In this document: piece by piece, positions 12,603 through 25,429 of the stretch
Layout: every line of letters begins with the position of its first letter
Position numbering within the stretch: the first letter of the stretch is position 1
Notes under the pieces: generated by a model
Told to the model about the DNA's origin: nothing
The model's input: only the letters and a program-made list of their open reading frames with translations
Databases searched by the model: none
Translations under genes and position numbers: made by a program
Assembly: GCA_036346375.1 (NCBI GenBank)
Contig: CM070508.1
Span: 26,294,852 to 26,358,851, forward strand
Direction: 5' to 3'
Source of the DNA: Guadua angustifolia
Lineage: Eukaryota > Streptophyta > Magnoliopsida > Poales > Poaceae
DNA length: 64,000 nucleotides

Positions 12603-14174
12603 TGTCGTGACCCGAATTCACCAATTCGGATCCACCGTGTATGCCGCACTATTCCCAGGATCAACGCTAGTGCACACGGCTTAACATCGGTAAGCATCAC
12701 ATCATACACAACGATAATAACAATAAGACTTCATTTATTTAATATAACTAGTGTATGATCTTATGATCACTTACATTTATTCGGCCTCATAGGGCAAGAC
12801 TAAGATGAAATAAGACAAATGCAGCGGAAAATCGTAGAAGACGTAGTGACTCATCAGTACACCACAGGCAACTGACAAGGCTTGGCCTAGTGACTCGTGT
12901 CCACCTAAAAGTCCTCCTCAAGCACAGGCGATGACTCCACCACATCCATGACTCAGATTGGATCTGCCATCAACGCGATTCACAGCACAGTACCCGATCT
13001 GACCGCGGGCCTTGCATATGCTGACTTAGTGCCAGCGCAGCATCCACGCAAGCAGCCATGCTACCACCATGTCATCGGAGAAGGTGACATGGTAGCCACG
13101 CGTTAGCCTAGGAAAAGAGCCACCTAGAATGGTGGTGCTCATGTCCCGATGGTCGCCGGCGACAAAAACAAAGGGCACCACCAAAGTGGTCATGATCTCA
13201 TGCACACGACAATGCCCTTACATTGGTCTCTGGTGCTCTGCAACAATGGTGGCAGCGAGTCAAACGGTGGCAGCTTTGGCCTCCTCGACGCGGCAGCTCT
13301 CTGGCGATCTTCCGGCCAATCCAAGGAGCGCACAAGATGCCCCTCATGACGACGATCACGCGCGACCAACCCTAGCTCTGATGTTGCAAGAACGACGTTG
13401 GATCGATGATTTCTTCCTTACGGCAACACTCGACGAAAACCTCAAATTGTGGCAAACTCACGGCGCAATTGGTTTAGCTTCCCTAGGGCTTTGCTTGCTC
13501 GCATCAAGATGCAACCCAAGCACTCCTATTTATAGCCTACGGTGTCCTGCGCAATCACAAATCGGTGAAGAATCCATGGCAGCTACGACCTCCTATTCTG
13601 AACCCAAATCGGAGATGACGACCATTTTCCCGACACGTGGCACAGTAGACGGCACAGATTCGATGCGGTGTGGAGCAATCCGGCCCATGATCGCCATCCA
13701 ACGGCTGAGAATTGATGAAGTCCTAGGGCACACGATCCAATCTCGGGCGTCCGATATTAATCCGACGGCTAACAGCGATCCTTCTAGAAAGTGGGCTTCG
13801 GCCCGGCAACACAGCGGCTGGGTTGCGCAAAGTAATTGGGCTTAGACCAATACTGTTCAATTGATTTTCCAGTAGCTTTCCTATAAAAAGAATCCTAGAA
13901 AATAATTTGATTTATTTTAGGCAATAAAATATCAAGAAAAAATCCAAGAGAATTCTCATAAATACTTTAGGACATTTTGAACTCAAATAAAATATTTTTA
14001 GCCAAATTTTATATTAAATTTATCTACATATAGCTAGTTTTTCCCAAAAGGCCAAAATACTTAGTTGAAAATAAATTCAAATAAATTCTAGAAAAATCCA
14101 ATAAATTCAGAGAAATCACAAAATGCACAAATGACAATAAAACAATAATAAGGATAATTTTTTGGGATGTTACA
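12603..14174 (-). repeat. hybrid 5' LTR of the composite gypsy element
   Basis: It spans TGTCGTGACCCG to GGGATGTTACA, 1,572 bp. The first 340 bp nearly match the 3' LTR of element A. From about 12940 the sequence changes to GC-rich DNA not matching that LTR, and the last 300 bp again resemble gypsy LTR ends. Together with the ATAGT duplication shared with the outer element, this suggests a crossover between the inner and outer 5' LTRs. A TATA box sits at 13526-13535 on the - strand. Confidence 0.65.
13526..13535 (-). promoter_or_regulatory. TATA box in hybrid LTR
   Basis: The - strand reads CTATAAATAG, a near-consensus TATA box in the transcription direction of the element. Confidence 0.5.
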
Positions 14175-14179
14175 ATAGT

Positions 14180-14379
14180 AAGCACTACTTTTCCTTTGGT
14201 GGGAATGATAATGTGCTGCAGTGTCACTCATCCACATTTTATAATGTTGCACTTGAGGTTGATTTATTAGTACTTTTCTACGAAGTGTATAAATTCTTTG
14301 AGGAGAATAGAGTAGTAGAGATAGATTGACCCTCATAGGCGTACATGAGCTAATGGTAGGGTAGGGTGGGATGGAGAGG
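14180..14379. other. unassigned spacer
   Basis: There is about 200 bp of pre-existing DNA between the ATAGT duplication and the CACTA element. I see nothing recognisable in it. Confidence 0.5.
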
Positions 14380-14700
14380 CACTACTACAGAATTGGCCTT
14401 TGATACTGGCCTATCAGTGCTGGTTGGGCTTGAATCGGGACTGACAATTAAAACAGTCCTGGTTCAATGGCTACTGGGCTGCGCGGGCTCTTTAGTACCG
14501 GTTCAAGGCAATAACCGGTACTATGATCTTACATCAGTACCGGTTTGTGTAATGAACCGATACCAAAGAGCCACGGCAAACCAACTAGCATAGGGTCTTA
14601 TTAGTACCGGTTGGAGGCACCAACCAATTCCGACGTTAGAGCATCAGAATCGGTTGGTGCCTCCAACCGGTATACTAATTCCCAATTTAAACTTCTTCCT
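14380..14700. repeat. left terminal and subterminal repeats of large CACTA
   Basis: The motif ACCGGTACT/AGTACCGGT and variants such as CCGGTATAC recur in both orientations, for example near 14495-14520, 14540-14565, 14603-14612 and 14660-14680. Such clustered subterminal motifs bind the element's own regulatory protein in the En/Spm family. Confidence 0.7.
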
Positions 14701-15622
14701 CCCCTCCACTGTGCTCGACCAAGAACATTGCAGCGCGAGACAAGAATAGTGGAGCTTCGCCAAGTGCTTCAAGGGAGGGGAGGTGCTGCCCAAATTTCAA
14801 AATTTTGGTCATTTTACTCAAAGCCAAGTTAACTAAGGTTAGTAACATCTTTCCTCACTACATTTGGTATTAAATAGAGCCTCTTATTTGCTTGAAATAT
14901 GAAGAAAATTTGATCTTTTCCCATGATCGATGAAAGATTATGAATGTAGAGATATAGCTCGATCTTTTCAAGTAGGTTGCAAAAACTTGTTGTGTAAGCT
15001 TGGAATTTGCTTGGATTATAATGTAACTCGTATTGAAGGTGTGGATCTAGCTCAAATTTAGGTTTTGGTTCTCGATCGATGAAGAATTTTGAATCTAGAC
15101 TTTGATCGACCAATTCTTTTAGTAGGTTGCAAAAACTTGTTGCGTAAGCTTGGATTTTGCTTGAATTATGATATAGCTTGAATTGAAGGTGTGGATCTAG
15201 CTAACATTTAGGTTTTGGTTCCATCGATTGATGAAGAATTTTGAATCTAGATTTTGATCAACCAATTCTTTTAGTAGGTTGCAAAAACTTGTCGAGTATG
15301 AATACCAGAGCAAATAATCATTTTATAGAAAAATATGTAATGAAATATAGTCCTTTTAAAAACATGAAATGAAATAAAGTCATTTTAAAAATATAGTTGT
15401 CTTAAAAATAAAAATTTCTATAGAAAAAATATGTGATGAAATATTGTCATATTAAAAATATTATCTTTCTTAAAGAAATTTCACCTAAAATTAAATTTAT
15501 CAACCAAATATTTTAAATAATTTTTAAATAAAGAATATTAGTTTAATTTGGATTTTGGGAAATATTCAATAATTCATTATCGGAAAATGAGCTAACAATT
15601 ACCTTGATGTAACATAATGTAG

Positions 15623-18600
15623 GTGGACCAGCGATAGATGTACATGGACTGACGCTCCCTGGAGTTCTTGTAGAGTTTGCAAGATTTTCTTCGTGCGGCC
15701 GATGCATATACGACGTCAGGCTACATATGCTGTCCATGCATAGACTGCAAGAATAAGAAGGAGTGGCCAAAATCTAACCACCTTCACTTCCATTTGCTCG
15801 CAAGAGGTTTCATGTCAAACTATACCTATTGGACCAAGTACGGTGAAGAAGAGATTATACAGGAAGACGGTGAAGAAGAAGAGGCGGACAACAATATCCC
15901 GGACGCTGGCCAACACGGTTCTTTCGAAGATACATTGGGGGAGTTTGGCGATGATAACCTAGACCAGATGCTGCTTGATGGAGAGGGAGAATACACTGAT
16001 GAAAGACATTACAAAAAGTTCCAGCGCCTATGGGAGGACCACAAAACACTGTTGTACCAAAACTGCCGGCAGGGCCATAAAAAGTTGCGTACCACACTAG
16101 AACTAATGCAATGGAAGGTGACCAATGGATTATCTGATAAGGGATTTGACGAGTTGTTATGCCTCATAAAGAAGTTACTTCTAGAGAGGAACACACTTCC
16201 TGAAACTACGTACGATGCCAAACAAGTTGTCTGCCCTTTGGGGTTGGAGGTACAGAAGATACATGCATGTCGTATTGATTGTATCCTTTATCGCAATGAG
16301 TACGAGAATTTGGAAGCTTGTCCGATGTGCAAAACTTCGCGATATAAGACCAGGCGTGATGACCCAGGTGAGGTAGAGGGGCAGTGTAAAAAGAAGAGAC
16401 CCGCTGCTAAGGTGGTGTGGTATTTCCCTATAATCCCCCAATTGAAGTGTTTATTTGCGAACAAAGCGCATGCCCAGATGATGCGTTGGCACAAAGAAGA
16501 ATGTAAGGACGACAAAAGGCTAAGGCACCCTGTTGATGGCTCCCAGTGGAGGAAAGTCGATAGAACATACCCGGACTTTGCTAAGGATGCAAGGAACATA
16601 AGGTTTGGGTTGAGTACGGATGGGATGAACCCGTTCGGCGAGATAAGCAGTAATCACAACACTTGGCCCATGACTCTATGTATCTAAAACCTTCCTCCTT
16701 GGCTGTGTATGAAGTGGAAGTACATTATGATGTCGTTGCTTATCTAAGGCCCGATGCAACCTGGAAACGACATCGACGTGTACCTCAAACCGTTGGTTGA
16801 AGATCTACTAACACTGTGGAACGATGGAGTTCATGTATGGGATAAGTTCAAAAGAGAGCACTTCACTCTACGTGCTTTGCTATTTGTAACCATCAATGAC
16901 TGGCCTGCACTTGATAACCTGTCAGGCCTATCTATCAAAGGATATAAAGCCTACATCTACTGCTTAGAGGATACGGACAGCAAGTACTTAAAAAACTCTC
17001 AAAAAGTTGTGTACATGGGCCACCGTAGGTTCCTCCATACGAAGGACCAGTTACAGAGGAAGAGTGAGAATTTTGATGGGCCAGAAGAGAAACGTAAGAA
17101 GCCTCTGCATCGCAGTGGGACGCTTGTATTTTCTCTGGTAAAGGATCTAAAAGTAGTATTTGGAAAAGATTCTGGTAGCAAACCTGCCCCGACTGAACAA
17201 GGTCACACGAAGCCCATTTGGAAGAAGAAGTCAATATTTTGGGACTTACCTTACTGAAAAGACTTAGAGGTCCGCCACTCACTGGACTTCATGCATATCA
17301 CAAAGAATGTCTGTGTGAACCTGCTAGGCTTCCTAGGTATGTATGGCAAATCAAAAGATACACTTCAAGTACGAAAAGACCTACAGCTATTGGGACTCAG
17401 GAATGACCTACATTCAGAAAAGAGAGCGAAAGGACAACATTACCTCCACCCCGCGAGCTACACTCTGAGCAAGGAAGAGAAAAAAATATGATTAAGTTCT
17501 TGAACAGTGTGAAGGTCCCTTCTAGATACTCCTCGAACATAAGGAGACTCATAAACACGAAAGAGAATAAAATCGTACACCTAAAATCCCATGATTGTCA
17601 CGTGTTGATGACATAGTTGCTCCTAGTGGCGGTGAGAGGTATTCTGCCGGACTGGGTATGAGGGACAATTATAAAGTTGTGTTCGTTCTTCAATGCGGTG
17701 TGCCAGAAGGTCATCGAGCCGAATAAGGTATCTAATCTGCAGGATGACGTGGTCGATAGTCTGGTTAGCCTTGAGATGATCTTCACTCCATCCTTCTTTG
17801 ATATTATGGTTCATCTCATGGTCCACATTGTTAAAGAGATAGAAATTCTCATACCCGTGTTCCTCCACAATATGTTCCCTTTCGAGAGGTACATGGGTGT
17901 CCTAAATAAGTATGTTCGTAACCGGTCTCGCCTAGAAGGCTGCATTGCGCAAGGTATTGGTATAGAGGAGGTGATTGAGTTTTGTGTTAATTACATTGAT
18001 GATCTGAATCCGATTGGCATCCTTGTATCACGCCATGAGGGGAGGCTACAGGGGAAAGGGACTCTAGGGAGAAAAGAATCCTATAGCGATGATCTACTTT
18101 CATTTAAACAAGAACATTTTATGGTATTGAAACAAGCAACTGTAGTGGCTCCGTATATCTATGATCACGAGATGAGTCTACGTGACCAATACCTAGAGAA
18201 GTCAGATAAGTGGATCGCAGTCGAGCAAATGGATCATTTCGGCGGTTGGTTACAAAAGCAACTATTGGCAACCAGACAGATGATGAACAATCGAAACTCT
18301 TGGCTCGGGGACCGTCCACGACAATCATATCATTCCAAGGGTATGAGATAAATGGGTACACATTTTACATGGCAGCCCAGGATAGCAAGAGCACCAACCA
18401 AAAAAGCGTCCTCCGTATAGATGCCTTGGACAAAAATGGAAAGATGGACACCTACTATGGTTTCATAGAGGAGATCTGGGAGCTTGACTATGGACCTTTA
18501 AAAATCCCTCTGTTTCGGTGCCAACGGGTCAAACTGACAGCTGTGAAGATCAATGAGTACAGTATGACAACCGTTGACCTCAAGCAAATGGCTTATAGGG

Positions 18601-18821
18601 ACAAACCGTTCGTACACACTGATGATGTGACACAGGTATTCTATGTGATGGACATGAATAGCAAATCGAAAAAGCAAAAGGACAAGCTTACTAAAAGCAA
18701 GAAGCAGAATGACAAGTCTACCAAAAATAAAAAGCAGAAGGAGAAGACTAGCGGTAGCGATCAGCCAAGGCGCCACGTGGTTCTTACAGGTAAAAGAAGG
18801 ATTGTCAGAGTTGAGGGCGTC
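15623..18821 (+). pseudogene. CACTA transposase (TNPD/tnp2-like, Transposase_21 family), broken
   Basis: The frame opens with a transposase-associated domain (SLQDFLRAADAYTTSGYICC, CPCIDCKN, then HLHFHLLARGFMSNYTYW). The tnp2 core follows (PLGLEVQKIHACRIDCILYR, EACPMCKTSRYK, WYFPIIPQLKCLF, IRFGLSTDGMNPFG, QPGNDIDVYLKPLVEDLL, LDFMHITKNVCVNLLGFLG), then the C-terminal domains (FPFERYMGVLNKYVRNRSRL, ARGPSTTIISFQGYEING, and a Lys-rich tail). Stops interrupt it at 15635, 15650, 15671, 16685, 16745, 17255, 17614 and 17659, with frame changes near 17487 and 18260. The 3' end is cut by the gypsy element at 18822. In intact relatives this protein binds the terminal repeats and catalyses transposition. 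Confidence 0.85.
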
Positions 18822-21800
18822 TACCGGGACCCGAATATGCAAATCCGGACCCTCTGTGTATACTGCACTAGTCCAGGATCACGCTAGTGCACACAGGCTC
18901 AACATTAGTGAATATCACAATCATACATAGCGGAAATAAGATAAAAGACATTGTAGATTAAATATTACTAGTTGAATGACCTTTTGGTCAACTTACTTAA
19001 CATTGCCTCTCAATTTGAACAACCAAATTGAACTGCAATGAAATGAAGACGTAGATAACCCTCAAGATACCACAAAGCTCTTGACAAGGCTCGCACCCTA
19101 AACATTCGTCTCTTCATGGTACACCTTCTTCAGCACTGGTGATGTTGTTGTAGGCAAGGGTGAGTATATAAAGCACTCAACAAGTTGTGCACAGAATGCA
19201 ATTCTATCATAACTATATGCAAGGCTTATTCCAAAGGAAGGCTAAGAGATTCATTTGCAGTAAAGCAGCATTTATAAACAAGTACAGTATATAGATTGAA
19301 AAGATAGTAAAAACAAATAACGGTAATAGATAGATTCAACATTTCTCAAGTAAACCAAGTTTTCTCATCCTAAGTCCAGATTCAACTTTCCATGGCAACC
19401 TGCCATCCATCCCAAGTTTTATTTTGCAAAAGTCTAAACCCTTGATTGTAATCCCCGAGCTTTGCTCAATACCGTGAGCACAGCTATCCGAATAGATTGT
19501 ACACTCTGCAGAGGTTATGCACTTTACCCACACGACATGATAATCTCTTTTGTGCCTGTCCATTAGCACACTTCCTTTGGTATGCCGGCAGAGAATCATG
19601 ACAAAGCCTTTACAATGCATCATCTTAACCAAGATTACTACACCGAGGTTTCAACACTGGTGGGACTAGTTACCACATCCGGGCCCCCTCTTGCGCCATG
19701 TGAGCCACCCCGAGCGTGGACTGGTTACCACCACCCGGGTCTCACGCCACCACGATAGTACTAAAGCTAGGACTTTGCAAATTAGTCAGCTAGGCCGCCC
19801 CATAACAGACATGTGGTTGCATGATTGACTCAGGTCAAAGGCTCGCAAGGTGTCCTTAGGGTTGATCAAAGCAAGACATACACATACCCTCTGCCCATCG
19901 GGCCCACCCTGGCATCTTGCCCTTGCCACTTGCTCCGATCTAAAATCATAACCACCCCAGTTGATTACCAAGCACCACGTGCCATCAACAATTCAATATC
20001 GTTGCGTGACATCCATTGCCACCACAACTCAATCTCATCGTGTGACCACACATGACACACAAATTCAGAACATTGTTCCATATTCCATTAGTCAAGATTA
20101 TTTATCAAAGATTCAAGTACATGCGATGACGTGGCATGGCTAAGCAGTTCTATTCCGTTCTAACCATCCCATGTTGATTTCGTTATTAACCAACTATAGT
20201 GAACCAACCTAGGGTGACAAATGGATTATGGCATACGAATAACAAGGTAGGGTGTAATTCAAAGGGGTACAATAGCTAATCCCAAATTTAAGTTGAAATC
20301 ATTTGTACTCATAAAATACCATGCAATAAAGTAAATCAAAATAGCAATTTTGCAAACATGGGTGCAACATGATCAAAGCACAACTTGCCTTGCTTAAGCT
20401 CCTGGTCTTGGTCTGAATATAATTCTTTAGTTGCAAATTCCTCCTCCGAAGCCTCGCACAATTTAACGTCTACGCAAATCGAGAAGAAATAGCAAATAAA
20501 CACCAAAACCAAAGAACAAATAGACTCAAAAATTCAAATACAAATCACCATTGGATAGATCTCAATTTTACAAATTTTTAGGAATTTGAATCACCTCAAT
20601 CGGAGTTCGTATGCAAAAGTTATAGCATTTAGAAGTTTGAAAATAAATTAAATTGAATTTCTAGTTTTACCCGAATTATTTTTATAAAGAAAAACCGAAT
20701 TAATACGTCATGCTGACGTCAGCCCTATGCCGGTGCTGCACGGCTACACGTGGCAAGATCCGGACCATCTAAAACCATTCCGATGACTACTGTTAAATCG
20801 GTGACATGGCTATTACCATCACCAACCGATCTAGATCCAATGGTCAGCAACTACTAATACCCTTTACTGTAGCCCTAATCGACGTGACGCACTCCTATCC
20901 ATCCGATTAAAATACGATGGCCAATACTTACCCAAGACGTTTACTGTGTACTTAAATGACGTGGCTCAACCGTGACCACTTGATTCAAATCCGACGGTGA
21001 AGAACGTACCCGAGCGATGCACTGTGTACAAAGGCGACGTGGCTTGACTCCGATCATCCGATGTCGATCCGACGACCGACGCTTCTCCCGAACGGCAATG
21101 GAAACCCGGCGGCTTGAGCCCACCGAAGCTGGGGACGACGACGAAGAAGTGACAGCCCGACTTCGTCTTGATGCGGCGAATCCGAATCTACCCCCAAGTC
21201 GACGGAAGAGTTATCGGCGGCGGCGGAATCGCTACTAGAACTTCTCGGCAACTCCGGCGAGCACGCGTGACCTCCTCGATGATTCTCCGGAGACGGCGCA
21301 AGAGCGAGAGATGCGGCGGCTCGAGGTGAGTCTCGGGAAGGGTTGGGGCTCCTTAAATACCCGGCCAAGCGCGGAAAACAAGGAAAGTTCCCCGGCGGCG
21401 GCAGTGTTTGACTTGGAAACGGCGGAGAGGAGTCCTTCTCGGAGACGATGAGCCACGCCCGCACGATCTCGATCCGACGGTCGGATGGCTTAGGGTTTTC
21501 CGAATCGGTATCGGTTGACGAAGGCCGTGCGATTAGAATCCGACGATCGCTAATGATTAGGGTTTCTTTAATTGACGTGGCGTGACGTAGTCCGTTGGAT
21601 TCTGATCTGTCGGCGCACATTACTCCTCCCGTTTTACGATCGGTCCGCACAGTAATTGGGCTGCGGCCCGTTACTATTCACAGGGAATTTCCGGATTTTC
21701 CATTTAAATTAATCCGAGAAAATAAATTGATTTATTTAGGGTAATAAAAATACTCTAAAAATTCCAAGAAAAATCTCAAAAATACTTTGAGACATTCTGG

Positions 21801-22002
21801 ACTTAAATAAAATATTTTTGGCAAAACTTTATTTTAAACTTTTCTTTTTATATTTATTTCTTAACAAAAGGCATTATATTTTAATTCAAAATAATTCAAA
21901 TAAATCTCAGAAAATCCAATTAAATCCAGAAAATTCACAAAAATCATTAATTGCAATAAAATAATATTAAATAATTAAAAACTTAAAAATTGGGATGTTA
22001 CA
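18822..22002 (-). repeat. 3' LTR of gypsy element B
   Basis: This 3,181-bp LTR ends GGGATGTTACA next to the complement of a polypurine tract (AACCTCCCCCCTTAAC). Its outer tip reads TACCGGGACCCG where the partner LTR has TGTCGGGACCCG, so the terminal dinucleotide has mutated or been replaced at the junction. A TATA-like TATTTAA lies on the - strand at 21353-21359. Open frames in the GC-rich middle (for example 21054-21650) look like chance. Confidence 0.8.
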
Positions 22003-22029
22003 AACCTCCCCCCTTAACAGAATCTCGAC

Positions 22030-25000
22030 CCCGAGATTTAGGGCTGACTAGAGAATAGGTTTGCGAATTCTGCTTTCAGATCTTCTTCACACTCCCAAGT
22101 TGCTTCATTCTCTAAATGATTACTCCATTGAACTTTGCAAAAACAAGTGGACTTATTTCTGGTCATACGCTCCATTACATCCAGAATCTTAATCGGCTGC
22201 TCTTTGTAAGTCAGATCCTCCTGCAACTCTATTACTTCTAACGATGTCTGCTCTGCTGGCACTGTGAAGCACTACTTGAACTGCGACACCTAAAATACGT
22301 CATGGACTCCTGCTAATGACTAGGGCGACTCCAATTGATACGTAACCTCTCCTCTGCGGCTCAGGATTTTAAATGGTCCTACATACCTAGGTGAAAGCTT
22401 CCCCTTGACATGGAATCTTTTTACACCTTTGAGGGGAGTAACCCTAAGATACACAAAATCATCGGGTTCAAAACTCAATTCACGACGGCGATTGTCCGTA
22501 TAGCTCTTCTGCCTCGACTGCGCTGTTTTCAGTCTTTCCCTGATCATGGCTACTTGCTCCTCGGCCTCCCTGAGAATATCAGGTCCAAACACTAAACGCT
22601 CTCCCGTTTCATTCCAATTTAACGAGATACGACAGGCACGACTATATAAGCCTTCCAATGATGGCATTTGCAGACTAGCCTAATAAATATGGTTATAACC
22701 GATCTCTGCATATGGCAAATATTTATCCTAAGAGGTAGCGTAAGATATCACACAAGCTCTCAACATATCCTCTAAAATCTGATTAACTCTTTCTGCTTGG
22801 TCATCAATCTGTGGAAGATATGCGAGGCTAAAATTCAAGCAAATTCTCATTTCTTCCTATAACTTGTGCTAAAACCTCGAGATAATTCGGAAACCACTAT
22901 CGAACACAATCTTCTTGGGCACCTCATGTAGTCACTCAATCCCTTGACCTATACAGATCTGCCAAACGACCTTGTGATTACGTAATCTTCAGCGATATGA
23001 AATGAGTAACTTTGGTCAATCCTTCAATAATGATTCCTCCATCTTTGTATCCTTTATGGTCAATTCACACTTGGAGATCCTTTTACTGGTTTGCTTCCCA
23101 CTTCTACTCAGGGAGCTACAATGACTATAACGAACCAACCGGTCACCAATGCATTGCTTTTATTCTCTGACCCACATCACATAGGGCATCCTATCCAATA
23201 GCTTAGCTCTTTATTTTAGACCACCAATACATCTCATTACATCTTGGCACTTTCTGGATGAATTGAATATTTAGAATCATGGGTTTCCTCAAGTATCATC
23301 TACTTAGGACCTTCCTATCCGGCACACTGGTTCGACCTTAACTCCTTATGATATCCTAATCACTCAAAATTTTGTTTCTTGGCTAAGTCTTCTTTCCTTG
23401 ACCTGATTTTGTACTTCATCACCCTTCATCTTTTTGTGATCTAATCTTCTAATGTTGGTCTTATTTTCAAGGTAACTATGAAACTTTATCGAACATCTCC
23501 GATTGCAGCCTCTCGAATTCTTTGCATAACCCTAGTTGACTGTTTATTATCAACGTATCCGTACTGTAGCCTCATATCTCAAACGTCGACTACCACATTG
23601 ATCTTACTAGAATGCCTATGGATTCTGATACTAGAATCTTTGATTATTTCCAGCCATTTTCTTCATTCCATAATAAAGTCTGACTGGGTAAATATATGAT
23701 TTATATTCTTATGATTCATATTTATTTTTTTGATGAGATAATGACTCCATATTTCTAAGTCACGTGCTGTGATAGCTAACTCCAAGTCATGCGTAGGGTA
23801 CTTCTCTTCATGCTGTCTCAATTGCATCATTGCATAGGCATCAACCTTGCCATTTTGCGTCGATCCACATCTCAGATTTTGTCTAGAAGCAACACCATAT
23901 ATATTGAAACTGTTCCACACTGCTGGAAATACTAACGCAGGGGTTAATGTTAACCACTTCCTCAACTTCCGAAAACTCTTTTCACACTCTAGCGTCCATG
24001 CAACTTTTCTCTTCAATAATCGTATAAGAAGTCTAGCTGTTGTTGAAAATCCTTCTATGAACCAGCGATATTATCTTGCCATTCCTAGAACTTCAACTCT
24101 AACTACCAAACTTTTGGTTGTTCCCAATGTAACACAACTTCTACCTTGTTTGATTCAACATCAACTCCTTTAGTAATATTTATATGACCCAAGAGTTCAA
24201 CCTTTTTCTCCTAGGGATCACACTTGTTGAACTTAACGTACGATTGTTGCTTCGCGCAAAACACATATCAGGGTTCTGTATGTTTTCCTGTTGTCTTAGA
24301 GTTTGCTAAAATGTTATCTATATAGTAACCATGAATTTATCCGAATAACCCGTAGATACCTTACTCCTCATGTTCATGAAGTATGCAGGGCATTGGTCAA
24401 TCCAGGAGATATAGCCAAAGCTTATACTGTCCATATCGCATAGAGAACGCAATCCTAGAAACATTCTTCACATGACTCCTCAATTGACGATAGCCTAGCG
24501 AAGCTTTATCCTAGAGAAATTCCAACTCTCTTCTCAATTGTCCAAACACGTTGTCGATCCTAATATTGGATATTTGTTTTTGATCTTTTCTTCATTTAGA
24601 GCACGATTCGGTGCATTCTCCCGATCTTCCATTTTCCTTCTTTGATAAACAAGAACTCCCATGGTGACGCACTAAGTCTTCTCAAAACTCTTCCTAGTAA
24701 CTTTTTGTTATGCTTTTCCATTTCCCACTAATTCCTTGGTAGACATTGACATGGTCTTTTCTCTATTGGGCTATACCAGGCACTAATTCGCTCACAAACT
24801 TGATCTTTCGATATTACGGCATACTAGGCAAATTCTTGAAAAATATATCAAAGTATTTTCCGACATTTGGCGCATCTTCTAATTGGCAAATTCCACACCA
24901 TTATCCATCAGTTGGCTAACACGAACTATCATCACTTGAATTTTCCCTTCTTCTTCTTTTCAGGGTTTTAAATCGATATACTCTTCACCAAAATAGCCTT

Positions 25001-25420
25001 ATGTTTGAGCATCTAACTAATTTCAAGAATAACCTAAATATCCAACATAATATGATTTGCTTGGAACTCTACTCTCTCAACTAGCACTGAATTCTCAGCA
25101 TCCTGTTTAAATCTAGCACAACTAGGCACTTACTGACAATGACAAATCCTCTGACTAACAAGCTCAGGCTGGTACCTCCAAATTAGCCACCATTGCATAT
25201 GTATCAATTCCAGATGAACCATAAACACGGGAATACTCTTAGAGAAACATCTAACTCATCATTTTACATTATTGCCTTTCATTCCAATACTCTTGTATAC
25301 CCATGTATCAACCATTTCTGCTTTATTTCTTTCGACAAGGAAATCTTTACATGGAATTCATCCCTAATCTCTTCACTTTACAATTAGGGTTACGGTTTTG
25401 CATTAAGTAGACTCCCGACT
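22030..25420 (-). pseudogene. degenerate pol of gypsy element B
   Basis: Three readable islands on the - strand give the order of a Ty3/gypsy pol. RNase H lies at 24016-23663 (KVAWTLECEKSFRKLRKWL, then QLRQHEEKYPTHDLELA). The integrase C-terminus lies at 22667-22320 (MIRERLKTAQSRQKSYTDNR, FVYLRVTPLKGVKRF, PRYVGPFKILSRRGE). A chromodomain-like tail lies at 22262-22038 (IKILDVMERMTRNKS, FCKVQWSNHLENEATWE). The tail after integrase is what defines chromoviruses, where it is thought to steer integration to chromatin marks. Aromatic cage residues are partly kept (F, W, W). The remaining frame is full of stops; no enzyme can be made. Confidence 0.8.
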
Positions 25421-25429
25421 TTCTTGATT

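Larger units (their letters stand above)
4649..12939 (-). mobile_element. inner chromovirus-type (Tekay-like) gypsy element A
   Basis: This is a minus-strand LTR retrotransposon. In its own direction it has a 5' LTR (from about 12939 down to 12603), a Met-tRNA-type primer site, gag remnant, pol remnant with C-terminal chromodomain-like segment, a polypurine tract (complement of 7593-7607) and a 3' LTR (4649-7592). Its right LTR agrees with the left LTR for only about 340 bp (12603 to about 12939) and then changes to unrelated sequence, so that edge is a recombination point, not an LTR tip. All genes are broken. Tekay-like assignment rests on the integrase C-terminus and chromodomain-like tail and on LTR tips TGTAACATCCC. 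Confidence 0.7.
3847..14174 (-). mobile_element. composite chromovirus-type Ty3/gypsy element, outer boundaries
   Basis: The outer ends are an LTR tip TGTCGGGACCCG at 3847 and an LTR tip GGGATGTTACA at 14174. They are flanked by the same five bases ATAGT (3842-3846 and 14175-14179), which marks a single original insertion. The element reads on the - strand. The left LTR is interrupted at 4648/4649 by a second element of a sister family (TGTAGTGACCCG tip). The right LTR is much shorter than the left and looks hybrid. The simplest reading is an outer element with an inner one nested in its 3' LTR, followed by recombination between the inner and outer 5' LTRs that removed the outer element's interior. 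Confidence 0.7.

Noticed and set aside
13129..13845. 238-codon open frame on the + strand
   Set aside because: It lies in the GC-rich middle of an LTR, runs against the element's direction, and overlaps the TATA box region. It shows no domain.
21054..21650. 198-codon - strand frame in the gypsy B LTR
   Set aside because: It is located wholly within an LTR, with low-complexity composition and no similarity to gag or pol.
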